A stretch of DNA of 64,000 nt from an uncultured Flavobacteriaceae bacterium (GCA_905181625.1 CAJIYJ010000007.1:124001-188000); one strand, 5' to 3'. Positions 25,732-35,572 are shown, counted from the stretch's first letter. The notes: a model not told the origin generated them from the sequence alone. Made by a program: numbers and translations.

Positions 25732-26616
25732 TTAATGGTTTTTTAATTTATAGATAACCACATTAAGCTCAAAACCCAGTAAAAGTGAAATAGAATTGAT
25801 CCATATAAATAACATCATTATAATTAAAGCTCCTATAGACCCGTAAAGCTCATTATAGTTAGAAAAGTTATCTATATATAGCCCAAATAAATAAGTTGAC
25901 AAAAACAAAAGAATAGTTGTCATGATTGAACCTGGTGAAATAAATTTTAAATTTTCCCCTTGAACTGTGCCAAAATAATACAGCGAAGAAAAAGAAATAA
26001 GTGCTATTATTATTAAAAATATATACTTTAAATAAAAAATTAAAAAAGAAATAAAACTATTACTTTGATTAATTAAAAAATTAAACAAAACTGATGAGAA
26101 AGTGGCAAATAAAACTACTACAACTAATATGAGACCAACGAAAATAGCATAGAGATATTGTTTAAATAAATTTCTAGAAAACTGAACATGATATGAATCT
26201 GTAAATCCTTCAAAAACAGCATTAACTCCATTGCCAATTAAAATTATTGAAAAGATTAAAGTAGTAGAAAGTAAACCACTTCTTTTGTTACTATTAATAT
26301 CAATAAATATATCGTGAAAAAAACTAGAAGATTCATTAGGCAACAAAGACTCCATCAAAGATAAAAATACTTGATCAAAATTATCAATTGGAAAATAAGG
26401 TATAAGGTTTAAAACAAATAATATAAATGGGAAAAAAGCCATGAAAAAACTAAAAGATATGCTACTAGCCCTTGTAGAAATTGCGCCTTTAGTTATCCCA
26501 ATAAAGTAGAGGTTAAATAATTCATAAAGTGAAAATCCGTATAAACCACTTAATTTAATTTTTTTAAAAAAATCAATAACGTAAATTCTAATTAAGTTAT
26601 GTTTAAACAAACTCAT
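25732..26616 (-). CDS. yihY: YihY/BrkB-family inner-membrane protein
   Basis: A 294-residue integral membrane protein with about six hydrophobic helices. The hallmark ASSISFSFFMAFFPFILFVL follows GITKGAISTR, with a later GNGVNAVFEGFTDSYHV and a C-terminal YNELYGSIGALIIMMLFIWI. The older name ribonuclease BN is a misassignment; the true function is unclear. It lies directly upstream of priA (2 nt), so the two are probably co-transcribed. Confidence 0.88.
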   Translation of the reverse strand: MSLFKHNLIRIYVIDFFKKIKLSGLYGFSLYELFNLYFIGITKGAISTRASSISFSFFMAFFPFILFVLNLIPYFPIDNFDQVFLSLMESLLPNESSSFFHDIFIDINSNKRSGLLSTTLIFSIILIGNGVNAVFEGFTDSYHVQFSRNLFKQYLYAIFVGLILVVVVLFATFSSVLFNFLINQSNSFISFLIFYLKYIFLIIIALISFSSLYYFGTVQGENLKFISPGSIMTTILLFLSTYLFGLYIDNFSNYNELYGSIGALIIMMLFIWINSISLLLGFELNVVIYKLKNH

Positions 26617-26663
26617 ATATTTGTATTTAAATATAAATTAAAATTAACCCAATTATTTAGTTA

Positions 26664-27134
26664 ATGAAAATTAAATTACTAGTTGTTGGTAAGACATCGA
26701 ATTCACATTTATCATCCTTAATTAATGATTATTCAAAAAGGATAAATTATTATATGAAGTTTGAAATAATTATGATTAACAATGTTAAATTAAAAAAAAT
26801 AAATCCGTTAGAATTAAAAAAAATTGAAGGAAATAGTTTATTAAAAAAAATAAATAAAAAAGATTTAGTTTTTCTTTTAGATGAAAAAGGTGATTCATAC
26901 TCTTCAATTCAGTTTTCTGAATTAATTGAAAAAAAAACAATTACTAAGTCTAAAGATTTAATATTTGTTATTGGCGGAGCGTACGGTTTTTCTAGTGATT
27001 TATATGATCGTTGTAATTCAAAAATCTCATTCTCTAAAATGACTACTTCACATCAATTAATTAGATTATTTGTAGCAGAACAACTTTACAGAGCTTTCAC
27101 AATTATCAACAATAACCCTTATCACAACAATTAA
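26664..27134 (+). CDS. rlmH: 23S rRNA (pseudouridine-1915-N3) methyltransferase RlmH
   Basis: SPOUT-class methyltransferase acting on helix 69 of 23S rRNA. The 156-residue protein shows the knot: LVFLLDEKGDSYSSIQFSEL, FVIGGAYGFSSDLYDR for SAM binding, and the C-terminal ISFSKMTTSHQLIRLFVAEQ followed by LYRAFTIINNNPYHN. rdgB follows after 2 nt. Confidence 0.95.
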   Translation: MKIKLLVVGKTSNSHLSSLINDYSKRINYYMKFEIIMINNVKLKKINPLELKKIEGNSLLKKINKKDLVFLLDEKGDSYSSIQFSELIEKKTITKSKDLIFVIGGAYGFSSDLYDRCNSKISFSKMTTSHQLIRLFVAEQLYRAFTIINNNPYHNN

Positions 27135-27136
27135 GT

Positions 27137-27718
27137 ATGAATTTAATATTTGCAACCAGCAATTCAAATAAGCTAAAGGAAATCAAAAACTTATTGCCCA
27201 AAGAAATCTGCATAAATGATTTAAATAGTTTAAACTTTTTTGAAGAAATTCCTGAAAATAAAAATTCTATTGAAAAAAATGCTGAATTCAAAGCAAGCTT
27301 TATTCATTCAAAATACAACATTAACGTCTTTGCAGATGACACTGGTCTTGAAGTTGGAGTGTTAAATGGAGAACCAGGTGTGTATTCAGCTAGATATGCT
27401 GGAGAAGACTGTGACTCAAATAAAAACATGGAAAAATTAATAAAAAAATTGATTAATAAAAAAAATAGAAAAGCACGATTTAAGACTGTTATAGCATTAG
27501 TTCTAAACAACAAGCTACATCAATTTGAAGGTATCGTAAATGGAACTATTGCACATTCAAAAAAAGGGGACAAAGGCTTTGGATATGATCCGATTTTTAT
27601 TCCGGAAGGTTATAAAAAATCATTTGCTGAACTTTCCTTAAATGAAAAAAATGAAATAAGCCACAGATCAATTGCAGTAAAAAAGTTAATTAATTTTATA
27701 AAAATTCAATTAACATAA
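27137..27718 (+). CDS. rdgB: RdgB/HAM1 non-canonical purine NTP pyrophosphatase
   Basis: Removes ITP, dITP and XTP from the nucleotide pool. The 193-residue protein has FATSNSNKLKEIKNLLP at the N-terminus, the metal-binding ADDTGLEVGVLNGEPGVYSA with RYAG, GTIAHSKKGDKGFGYDPIF, and MSHRS-like EISHRSIAVKKL. It is translationally close to rlmH. Confidence 0.95.
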   Translation: MNLIFATSNSNKLKEIKNLLPKEICINDLNSLNFFEEIPENKNSIEKNAEFKASFIHSKYNINVFADDTGLEVGVLNGEPGVYSARYAGEDCDSNKNMEKLIKKLINKKNRKARFKTVIALVLNNKLHQFEGIVNGTIAHSKKGDKGFGYDPIFIPEGYKKSFAELSLNEKNEISHRSIAVKKLINFIKIQLT

Positions 27719-27757
27719 TTTTAAATAATATTATTGAAAAATCATATTATTAGTTTG

Positions 27758-27765
27758 TATTTTTG
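27758..27765 (+). promoter_or_regulatory. -7 box of the 27772 gene
   Basis: TATTTTTG fits TAnnTTTG; a TTG at 27734-27736 lies 21 bp upstream. The box covers an in-frame TTG at 27763, which is why I start the gene at the ATG at 27772. Confidence 0.5.
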
Positions 27766-27771
27766 TTATTA

Positions 27772-28545
27772 ATGAATAAGTTTTCAAAACACTTTTTTTT
27801 ATTTATAGTATTTAGTTTTTCATTAAATCTTATTAATGCTCAAAACCAAATCTTAACTGCTATTATTGAAAATGCAGCTGACAATTCTCCAATCCCTAGT
27901 GTTCATGTTATAAACTTATCTCAGGTAGTTGGCGTTATAACTGATGAATCAGGTAAATTTGAAATTAAAGCAAAATTAAATGATACACTTTACTTGTCAT
28001 ATCTTGGATTTAAATCAATTAAAGTTAGAGTCACAAATGACCTGATTAAATTCAAAAATTCTAAAATTCAATTAACCGAGTTAGCATACGCTTTAGAAGA
28101 AGTAATAATTAAGCCATATGAACTAACAGGATATCTTGAAATAGACGCAAAAAATATCCCTCTAAGTAAATCCTATAGATATAGTATCCCTGGACTACCA
28201 TCAAAGGGATACGAAGGAGGTTCTAGAAATTCTGGAGCATTTTCAAAAGTTGTTAATTCGATTTTCAATCCTGCAGATTTTTTATATAATCTATTTGGCA
28301 AACAACCGAAGCAATTAAAAAAGCTTAAGCAAATGAAAGAGGATTATAGGATAAGAGAACTACTCTCTTCAAAATTTGACAGGGAAACTTTAGTTGAATT
28401 ACTTCAAATTGAAAAAATTGATATTGATGAAATTTTAAGAAACTGTAATTTCTCAGATAGTTTTATTTCATCTGCTAATGATTTGCAAATATTAGATGCA
28501 ATTAGCGGTTGTTATGAAGAATTTAAAGTGCTAAACAGAAAATAA
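27772..28545 (+). CDS. Exported protein with carboxypeptidase-regulatory-like domain
   Basis: A 257-residue protein with a signal peptide (KHFFLFIVFSFSLNLINAQ), then a CarboxypepD_reg-like beta-sandwich (residues about 22-105): AADNSPIPSVHVINLS, GVITDESGKFEIKAKLND, and LYLSYLGFKSIKVRV. The C-terminal half is not like a TonB-dependent receptor and has no recognised domain; it ends with helical, charged segments. Single proteins of this kind occur in the outer membrane or periplasm of Bacteroidota, with functions unknown. Confidence 0.8.
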   Translation: MNKFSKHFFLFIVFSFSLNLINAQNQILTAIIENAADNSPIPSVHVINLSQVVGVITDESGKFEIKAKLNDTLYLSYLGFKSIKVRVTNDLIKFKNSKIQLTELAYALEEVIIKPYELTGYLEIDAKNIPLSKSYRYSIPGLPSKGYEGGSRNSGAFSKVVNSIFNPADFLYNLFGKQPKQLKKLKQMKEDYRIRELLSSKFDRETLVELLQIEKIDIDEILRNCNFSDSFISSANDLQILDAISGCYEEFKVLNRK

Positions 28546-28571
28546 ACTTCACAAATAAATTTAAAAAAGAT

Positions 28572-28579
28572 TAACTTTG
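28572..28579 (+). promoter_or_regulatory. -7 box of purB
   Basis: TAACTTTG matches TAnnTTTG, 21 nt before the purB ATG. No TTG is seen at the usual -33 distance. Confidence 0.5.
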
Positions 28580-28600
28580 TAAACTTTCAAAAGAAAGCAC

Positions 28601-29941
28601 ATGCAACTTAATTCTCTAAATGCAATAACGCCTATTGACGGCAGGTACCATTCTAAAACCAAAAGTTTTTCAAACTATTTTTCTGAACAAGCTCTAATAA
28701 AATATAGAGTTTTGGTTGAAATTGAATATTTCATTGCATTAACAAAAATAAATATTTCATCAATATCAGATTTTCCAAAAAAGGCAATTATTGACATTCA
28801 AAAGATTTATTTAAATTTCTCATACGAAGACGCCCTGTCAATTAAAAAAATTGAAAAAGAAACAAATCATGATGTTAAAGCTGTAGAATATTTTATAAAA
28901 AATAAATTTAAAGTTTTAAACTTAGAGAAATACTCAGAATTTATTCACTTTGGATTGACCTCTCAAGACATAAACAATACTGCTATTCCGTTATCAATCA
29001 AAGAAGCTTTAAACGATGTATACTTTCCTGAACTAAATACTTTAATTGAATTGTTGTCAATTAAAGTTAATGAATATAAAAATATCTCCATGTTAGCAAG
29101 GACACATGGGCAAGCTGCATCACCTACTAGGTTAGGAAAGGAGTTTAATGTTTTTAAAGTCAGGATTGAAGAACAGCTAAAGTGCCTTCACTCTATCCCT
29201 ATACCAGCTAAATTTGGTGGGGCAACAGGAAATTTTAATGCACATCATGTAGCATTCCCTAATATAGATTGGAAAATATTTGCATCTTCTTTAATTAGTA
29301 AACTAGGCCTGTATTATTCATTTCCAACTACCCAAATCGAACATTACGATCATTTAGCTTCACTTTTTGATTGCTTAAAAAGAATTAACACTATAATTAT
29401 AGATTTCAACAGAGATATGTGGTCTTATATTTCTATGGATTATTTTAAACAAAAAATTAAAAAAAATGAAGTTGGATCTTCAGCAATGCCACATAAAGTT
29501 AATCCAATAGATTTTGAAAATTCAGAGGGAAATTTAGGCCTTGCCAATTCACTTTTTGAATTCCTATCATCAAAACTGCCAATATCAAGACTTCAAAGAG
29601 ACCTTACAGATAGTACTGTATTAAGAAATGTAGGTGTTCCTTTTAGTCATACTATGATTGCGCTGAGCTCTACAATAAAGGGAATTAAGAAACTTATTGT
29701 TAATGAAAATAAGATAAGTAAAGACTTGAATGAAAACTGGGCAATAGTCGCTGAAGCTATTCAAACAATCTTAAGAAGAGAGGGGCATCCAAATCCTTAT
29801 GAGACATTAAAACAACTTACTAGAAAAAACACTAAAATAAACAAAGAGGTTATTCATAGTTTTATTGAGAATTTAGATATTGGTAAAGAGATTAAAAATG
29901 AATTAAAAATGATATCGCCAACAAATTATACTGGAATTTAA
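28601..29941 (+). CDS. purB: Adenylosuccinate lyase
   Basis: Releases fumarate in two purine steps (SAICAR to AICAR, adenylosuccinate to AMP). The 446-residue protein begins LNAITPIDGRYHSKTKSFSN and has ETNHDVKAVEYF, EFIHFGLTSQDINNTA, LARTHGQAASPTRLGKE and the superfamily signature GSSAMPHKVNPIDFENSEGN. It converges with rmuC. purL lies separately at 47.2 kb. Confidence 0.96.
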   Translation: MQLNSLNAITPIDGRYHSKTKSFSNYFSEQALIKYRVLVEIEYFIALTKINISSISDFPKKAIIDIQKIYLNFSYEDALSIKKIEKETNHDVKAVEYFIKNKFKVLNLEKYSEFIHFGLTSQDINNTAIPLSIKEALNDVYFPELNTLIELLSIKVNEYKNISMLARTHGQAASPTRLGKEFNVFKVRIEEQLKCLHSIPIPAKFGGATGNFNAHHVAFPNIDWKIFASSLISKLGLYYSFPTTQIEHYDHLASLFDCLKRINTIIIDFNRDMWSYISMDYFKQKIKKNEVGSSAMPHKVNPIDFENSEGNLGLANSLFEFLSSKLPISRLQRDLTDSTVLRNVGVPFSHTMIALSSTIKGIKKLIVNENKISKDLNENWAIVAEAIQTILRREGHPNPYETLKQLTRKNTKINKEVIHSFIENLDIGKEIKNELKMISPTNYTGI

Positions 29942-29950
29942 ATTAGTCGA

Positions 29951-31114
29951 TCAACTAATGTCTTTATTAAATGAAATGTTAGTTTGAATTTTTGGGATAT
30001 TACGTATTTCCATATCTTTTTCAACTTCATCTACCTGATCTTTCAATTCCTTAGTGTAAATAATTTTCTTCCTTTTTTCCATTGGAGGGTTCAACTTTTC
30101 AGCATTTTCAAATTCAATTACTGATTCTAAAATCTCTCTAGGCAACTTCTTAGCTTTATCTAAAGTGTTTAAAAATTCTCTCTGAAAAAAATTATCAATT
30201 TGAATACGTCTTTTAGTTGTATGAGCAAATTTTCCAATTACACTACAAACATTATCTCTTTCTTCAGGACTTAATTTATCTACAAATTCATACTCTTCAA
30301 TTTTTTTCAAACTTAATATGATAGGCTCTAAAGCATCTTTTGTAACAACAAATACGTTATATTCTCCAATTTTGTAAGAGAATTGATCAATTACATTTAA
30401 TGTATTTGATGGGATTACTAGAAATAAGTCATTTTTTACATCATCATGTTTAGCATACTTTTTTAAACTTTCTGTTTGATCTTTTATGTATTTTGGGAAA
30501 TTATCTAAATTATTGTTTGCTGGACTTTTTGCATCGAAAACAATAAGTTGATCCATTATTTCAATTGAATTGTCAGGCTTGTTCCTTGGATGCGGAAAAT
30601 CTTCTTGGCCAATATATTTAATAATATTATTTCTACATATTTCTCTTATACAATTTTCAACATCCTTTTCATGTCTCCCCCACTGACTTTTAATTTCCTC
30701 AAACTCTTTTGCTTTTTCACTAACTCTTTTATTGTTTAAAACCTGTTTTTCTTGTTCAGCTGATTGCTTAAGGGTGATAAGTGCTTCAATTTCTTTTTTT
30801 GAATCTAAAATTCTTTTTTCCTCTTCATTATTAAGTTTAATGTTTTTGTTTTTCAAATCATTTCTCTCATCAGAAACAGATTTTAAAGCTGTTTCTAATT
30901 CTGTTTTTTTAGTTTTGAGTTCCTCCAAGGATTTCATTTGAACATTTAAAATATCCTTCTCTTTCTCTAATTCTTTAATTGATGATTCTTTAGAGCTAAG
31001 GTTTTTTTCTAATTCAATTATTCTTGAATTATTTTGATCAATATTTGTATTAGGTTTTTGTTTATATAAAAATCCAAAACCAGCAATAATAACGACTAAA
31101 ATTATATATTCCAT
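29951..31114 (-). CDS. rmuC: RmuC-family DNA recombination protein
   Basis: A 387-residue protein with an N-terminal membrane helix (YIILVVIIAGFGFLY), a long charged coiled coil (about 25-135, KDILNVQMKSLEELKTKKTE type), and a C-terminal RmuC nuclease-like domain with HPRNKPDNSIEIMDQLIVFD followed by AKSP. The Asp and Lys fit the restriction-endonuclease-like D-xK core. RmuC limits inversions at short repeats in E. coli. It is shorter than E. coli RmuC (475 residues), as usual here. Confidence 0.88.
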   Translation of the reverse strand: MEYIILVVIIAGFGFLYKQKPNTNIDQNNSRIIELEKNLSSKESSIKELEKEKDILNVQMKSLEELKTKKTELETALKSVSDERNDLKNKNIKLNNEEEKRILDSKKEIEALITLKQSAEQEKQVLNNKRVSEKAKEFEEIKSQWGRHEKDVENCIREICRNNIIKYIGQEDFPHPRNKPDNSIEIMDQLIVFDAKSPANNNLDNFPKYIKDQTESLKKYAKHDDVKNDLFLVIPSNTLNVIDQFSYKIGEYNVFVVTKDALEPIILSLKKIEEYEFVDKLSPEERDNVCSVIGKFAHTTKRRIQIDNFFQREFLNTLDKAKKLPREILESVIEFENAEKLNPPMEKRKKIIYTKELKDQVDEVEKDMEIRNIPKIQTNISFNKDIS

Positions 31115-31163
31115 ATAATTAAATTTTAATAAAAAATTAGGTGTACCTAAATTAGGTAAAAAT

Positions 31164-34013
31164 TTATTTAGTTAAATACATTTTCCTTCTAGAGTACAGT
31201 TCATAAAACTGATCATCTTTTAGACTGTCGATAAACAAAATACTCTCTCCAGTGCTTTTCATCTCAGGACCAAGACTTTTATTTACATTAGGAAACTTAT
31301 CAAAAGAAAAGACTGGTTGTTTAATTGCAAAACCTTTTAGGTTAGGTTTATAATCGATTTCTGAAACTTTCAATTCCCCTAACATTACTTTAGTTGCAAA
31401 ATTAACATATGGTTGTTTATATGCTTTTGAGATAAACGGAACAGTTCTAGAAGCTCTTGGATTCGCTTCAATTATATAAACTATCTCATTTTTAATTGCA
31501 AACTGAACATTTATAAGACCTACAGTTTTTAAGGATAAGGCTATTTTTTTTGTATGATCTATTATTTGTTGCATTACTAGCTTCCCTAAGTTAAAAGGAG
31601 GAAGCGTAGCGTTTGAATCTCCTGAATGAACTCCACAGGGTTCAATATGTTCCATAATACCAATAATTAGCACATCTTTTCCATCACAAATTGCATCAGC
31701 TTCAGCTTCAATTGCACCATCTAAATAATGATCTAATAACAATTTGTTATTTGGAATCCTTTTAAGTAAACTAACAACATGCGCCTCTAATTCTTCTTTG
31801 TTAATTACAATTTTCATTCCTTGACCGCCCAATACATATGAGGGTCGTACTAAAATTGGAAAATTTAATTCATCAGACAAAGCCAATGCTTCATTGGGTG
31901 TTTCAGCAACTCCAAATTCTGGATATGGAATGTTATTTTCTTTTAATAAATCAGAAAAACTCCCTCTATCTTCTGCTAAATCTAAAGCTTTGTAAGATGT
32001 GCCCATGATTTTAATGCCATACCTATCTAGTTTTTCTGCAAGTTTTAATGCAGTTTGACCACCTAACTGAACAATTACACCTACGGGTTTTTCATGCTCA
32101 ATAATTTCATAAATATGTTCCCAGAAAACTGGCTCAAAATATAGTTTATCTGCAATATCAAAATCGGTAGAAACAGTTTCTGGATTACAGTTAATCATAA
32201 TTGTTTCGTAACCACACTCAGAAGAGGCCAAAACACCATGAACACAACAATAATCAAATTCAATCCCTTGACCAATTCTATTTGGACCAGAACCCAAAAC
32301 AATTATTTTTTTTCTATCTGTAACCTTGCTCTCATTTTCTGTAACCCTATCTCCATTATTAAGCTGAAATTCTTCCTCAAAAGTAGAATAATAATAAGGT
32401 GTTTTAGCTTCAAATTCAGCCGCACAAGTGTCAACAAGTTTATAAACCCTATTTATATTTAATCCTTTTCTTTTTTTATAAACAACACTTTCCAAACAAC
32501 CTAACATGTGTGCTATTTGACGATCGGCAAATCCATTTTGTTTAGCGTTTAATAATAGTTCTTTAGAAAGATCATTAATATCATATTTTGAAATTTCTTT
32601 TTCAAGATTAATTAAAGCTTCATATTGTCTTAAAAACCATATATCAATTTTTGTAATTTCATATATTCTTTCCAATGAGATACCCATTTTGATAGCATCA
32701 TATATTACAAAAACTCTATCCCAGCTAGCATTAGTCAACTTATCAATAACTACCTTGTAATCTGTATAACCTTTTCCGTCTGCACCAATTCCATTTCGAT
32801 TAATTTCCAAAGATTGAGTGGCCTTATGCAAAGCTTCAATGAATGAACGTCCTATACCCATCACTTCCCCTACTGATTTCATTTGTAGACCTAAGGTCCT
32901 CTCTGAACCTTCAAACTTATCAAAATTCCATCTTGGTATTTTAACAATTACATAATCAAGAGTTGGTTCAAATAAAGCAGAGGTAGATTTAGTTATTTGA
33001 TTATTTAATTCATCTAAGCTATAGCCTACAGCTAATTTGCTTGCTACTTTAGCTATTGGATAACCAGATGCTTTTGACGCAAGTGCAGATGACCTTGAAA
33101 CCCTTGGATTTATTTCTATAGCTATAATATCTTCTTTTTCATCTGGACTTACTGCAAATTGAACATTACATCCACCTGCAAAATCTCCAATACTTCTCAT
33201 CATCTTGATAGCCATATCTCTCATTCTTTGATAAGTAGTATCACTTAAAGTCATGGCTGGAGCAACTGTTATAGAATCGCCTGTATGGATACCCATAGGA
33301 TCCATGTTTTCAATTGTACATATAATCACTACGTTATCATTTTTATCACGTAATAATTCAAGTTCATATTCTTTCCAACCCATTAATGCTTTATCAATCA
33401 ACACTTCATGAATAGGAGAAGCTTCTAGCCCTCTTGTTAGTAGTTCATCAAAATCTTCAGACTTATAAACTAAAGAGGCACCACTTCCACCCAGTGTAAA
33501 AGAAGGTCTAATAACTAATGGAAAACCAAATTCCTGTACAATTTCTTTTCCCTTTAAAAAGGAATTAGCGGTTTTAGAAGGCGCAGCAGGTATATCAATT
33601 TTTTTTAATAATTGCTTGAATTTCTCTCTATCTTCAGTAATATTAATTGCATCAATATCAACTCCAATAATTTCTACATTAAAATCTTTCCATATCCCTT
33701 TTTCATCGGCCTCAATACATAAATTTAAAGCTGTTTGACCACCCATTGTAGGTAAAACCGCATCAATATTATGAATTTCTAAAATTTCTACAAGAGACAT
33801 TGTTGTCAAAGGTTTTAAATATACATGATCAGCCATTACGGGATCTGTCATGATTGTAGCAGGGTTTGAGTTTATTAATATAGTTTTTATCCCGTCCTCT
33901 CTTAATGATCTAAGTGATTGAGATCCAGCATAATCAAACTCACATGCTTGACCAATTACAATTGGTCCTGAACCTATAATTAAAACACTTTTTAAATCTT
34001 TTCTTAATGGCAT
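31164..34013 (-). CDS. carB: Carbamoyl-phosphate synthase large subunit, short form
   Basis: Makes carbamoyl phosphate from bicarbonate, ammonia (from CarA) and two ATP. Two homologous ATP-grasp halves are visible: GSGPIVIGQACEFDYAGSQS near the start and GSGPNRIGQGIEFDYCCVHG near residue 560. Each is followed by an ATP-grasp block (VIRPSFTLGGSGASLVYK; VRPSYVLGGQGMKIVIN). The protein ends at 949 residues after the second carbamoyl-phosphate domain. The C-terminal MGS-like allosteric domain of E. coli CarB (1073 residues) is absent, the norm in Flavobacteriia. CarA is not in the window. Confidence 0.96.
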   Translation of the reverse strand: MPLRKDLKSVLIIGSGPIVIGQACEFDYAGSQSLRSLREDGIKTILINSNPATIMTDPVMADHVYLKPLTTMSLVEILEIHNIDAVLPTMGGQTALNLCIEADEKGIWKDFNVEIIGVDIDAINITEDREKFKQLLKKIDIPAAPSKTANSFLKGKEIVQEFGFPLVIRPSFTLGGSGASLVYKSEDFDELLTRGLEASPIHEVLIDKALMGWKEYELELLRDKNDNVVIICTIENMDPMGIHTGDSITVAPAMTLSDTTYQRMRDMAIKMMRSIGDFAGGCNVQFAVSPDEKEDIIAIEINPRVSRSSALASKASGYPIAKVASKLAVGYSLDELNNQITKSTSALFEPTLDYVIVKIPRWNFDKFEGSERTLGLQMKSVGEVMGIGRSFIEALHKATQSLEINRNGIGADGKGYTDYKVVIDKLTNASWDRVFVIYDAIKMGISLERIYEITKIDIWFLRQYEALINLEKEISKYDINDLSKELLLNAKQNGFADRQIAHMLGCLESVVYKKRKGLNINRVYKLVDTCAAEFEAKTPYYYSTFEEEFQLNNGDRVTENESKVTDRKKIIVLGSGPNRIGQGIEFDYCCVHGVLASSECGYETIMINCNPETVSTDFDIADKLYFEPVFWEHIYEIIEHEKPVGVIVQLGGQTALKLAEKLDRYGIKIMGTSYKALDLAEDRGSFSDLLKENNIPYPEFGVAETPNEALALSDELNFPILVRPSYVLGGQGMKIVINKEELEAHVVSLLKRIPNNKLLLDHYLDGAIEAEADAICDGKDVLIIGIMEHIEPCGVHSGDSNATLPPFNLGKLVMQQIIDHTKKIALSLKTVGLINVQFAIKNEIVYIIEANPRASRTVPFISKAYKQPYVNFATKVMLGELKVSEIDYKPNLKGFAIKQPVFSFDKFPNVNKSLGPEMKSTGESILFIDSLKDDQFYELYSRRKMYLTK

Positions 34014-34054
34014 CTAGATTATTTTAAAATTGGATTATTAATATATCAAAAAAA

Positions 34055-34080
34055 AAGGTGTTACTAAAAAGTAACACCTT
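34055..34080 (-). terminator. Rho-independent terminator after rpmH
   Basis: A perfect 10-bp inverted repeat AAGGTGTTAC / GTAACACCTT with a 6-nt loop. On the minus strand it is followed by a run of eight T, on the plus strand by AATTTTTT, so it could act in both directions. It separates rpmH from carB, so carB needs its own promoter within 34014-34054 or must rely on readthrough. Confidence 0.85.
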
Positions 34081-34104
34081 AATTTTTTAAAAAAAATTAT
34101 TCAT

Positions 34105-34263
34105 TTATTTTTTATGTCTTGGTTCACAAGAAACAGAAATTTTATTTCTTCCTTTAGCTCTTCTATTAGCTAATACATTTCTACCGCTAGGAGTAGACAT
34201 TCTTTCTCTAAATCCGTGTTTATTACGTCTTTTTCTTTTTGATGGCTGAAAAGTTCTTTTCAT
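34105..34263 (-). CDS. rpmH: 50S ribosomal protein L34
   Basis: A 52-residue basic protein beginning [20 protein letters not shown] and continuing [19 protein letters not shown], the universal L34 signature. The C-terminal [13 protein letters not shown] is a short lineage-specific tail. It is monocistronic: a consensus promoter lies upstream (34300-34329) and a strong terminator downstream. Confidence 0.97.
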   Translation of the reverse strand: MKRTFQPSKRKRRNKHGFRERMSTPSGRNVLANRRAKGRNKISVSCEPRHKK

Positions 34264-34299
34264 TGCGATTATTTAACTATTTTTACTCAAATTTGAGGC

Positions 34300-34329
34300 C
34301 AAATATACAATAAGTTTAAACTATCTCAA
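34300..34329 (-). promoter_or_regulatory. Consensus promoter of rpmH
   Basis: Minus strand: TTG (RC of 34327-34329, preceded by T), exactly 19 bp, TATATTTG (RC of 34300-34307), followed by G. Full match to the Bacteroidota promoter, 36 nt before the L34 start codon. Confidence 0.8.
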
Positions 34330-34385
34330 ATGTATTATTTAAAAAAACTTTAGAGATTTACTTTTAACTAAAAAACTGACATTCA

Positions 34386-34901
34386 ATGTATCCAAAAATT
34401 ATAAAATTAATATTATCAATCCTTACAATTTCATATTCGATATTACAGTTTTATTATAACAATATAGGCAATGGAATAGCGTTGATTTTTCTAGCTTCAA
34501 TGTTCATTTTTCTATACTTTAAAAATGAAATAATCTTAATAATCTTTCTTAAATTAAGAAAACAAGATTTTATTGGAACAGAAAAATGGTTGAAAAAAAT
34601 AAAAAACCCTGAAAGTTCACTAACCAAAAAACAAGTTGGTTATTATAACTATCTATGGGGAATCGTTACTTCTCAAACCAATTTAACTTCAGCTGAAAAA
34701 TATTTCAAAAAAGCAATCTCTATTGGACTATCAATGAATCATGATTTAGCAATGGCTAAATTAAGTTTAGCAGGTATATTAATTCAAAAAAGAAGAAAAA
34801 GAGAAGCTACAATGCTTTTGAACGAAGCTAAAAAACTTGATAAACAAAAAATGTTGTCTGATCAAATTAAAATGATGCAACAACAAATGAAAAAAATTTA
34901 A
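34386..34901 (+). CDS. Membrane protein with TPR-like C-terminal domain
   Basis: A 171-residue protein with two N-terminal hydrophobic helices (about 5-22 and 29-55) and a cytoplasmic helical part with TPR-like spacing (YNYLWGIVTSQTNLTSAEKYFKKAISIGL; AMAKLSLAGILIQKRRKREATMLL). It ends in a Met/Gln-rich tail, IKMMQQQMKKI. It resembles small TPR membrane proteins found near rpmH in flavobacteria; I know no function. It converges with the hydrolase remnant, overlapping by 4 nt. Confidence 0.7.
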   Translation: MYPKIIKLILSILTISYSILQFYYNNIGNGIALIFLASMFIFLYFKNEIILIIFLKLRKQDFIGTEKWLKKIKNPESSLTKKQVGYYNYLWGIVTSQTNLTSAEKYFKKAISIGLSMNHDLAMAKLSLAGILIQKRRKREATMLLNEAKKLDKQKMLSDQIKMMQQQMKKI

Positions 34902-35572
34902 TTCAAATTCTTTTCAAGAAACTCACTAATCCAATCTGCTTTTTTTAATATCATCGAATGGTCTCCATCTGGAACTTCTATATAATTATTTATATATAAT
35001 GTAGGAAAGATCATGTCCCTACTTCCATGAATATGAATAATATTTTCTAGAGGCTTATCTTGACCCCATTCCATCAATTCTTTAACAGCCCAATTTAAAT
35101 ATTTTTCATCTCTAACTGAAAGATATTTACGGTACAAGTCTACCTTCCTCTTTACTCTTGGTCCAAAAACAAAAGAAGATATATTAAAGATTCTACATCA
35201 TTAATCCACTTAACCGGAAGAATACTTATATACTTTTAGTTGCCTTTAGCAGACTTTCATGTGATGCAGGCAATTCTCTGTGTTAGATTTAATACGCTAG
35301 AAATTATAATCACTTTTTCCACATTCAATAATCTTCGATATTTCTTGAACCAATATTCCTCCAAAAGAAACTCCAATTAAAATCGGAAATTCATGTTTTA
35401 TAAGCTTAGAAAAACGAATCGAATATTTTTTTAAGCTTTCATTTTTTTTTGGCTCAATCCATTCAAGATGATGAAAATTAAAATTACCCTTTATTTTAAT
35501 TCTTTCAAAAATCAAAGAATTTGCTGACATACCTGGCATAAAATATACATTGGTAGTAATTTCAGAAATCAT
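34898..35572 (-). pseudogene. Alpha/beta hydrolase, disrupted by several indels
   Basis: Two separate open pieces belong to one gene. The N-terminal piece (35297-35572) begins MISEITTNVYFMPGMSANS and contains the nucleophile elbow GVSFGG. The C-terminal piece (34898 to about 35155) contains LYRKYLSVRDEKYLNWAVKE, HGSRDMIFP and the catalytic-His region DGDHSMILKKADWISEFL. Between them, 35156-35296 can be read only by changing frame about four times (GK-VIIISSV, ELPASHESLLKATKS, SILPVKWINDVESL, SSFVFGPRVKRKVD). That density of shifts in 140 bp argues for real decay or a very poor consensus. The family is clear, the substrate unknown. Confidence 0.82.

Noticed and set aside
26860-26960. A-rich runs in rlmH as a possible slippage site
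   Set aside because: Frame is uninterrupted and the protein is full length, so nothing indicates programmed slippage.
34264-34385. oriC-like region beside rpmH
   Set aside because: rpmH often lies near dnaA, but I see no DnaA-box cluster in the 122-bp gap and no dnaA or dnaN in the window.
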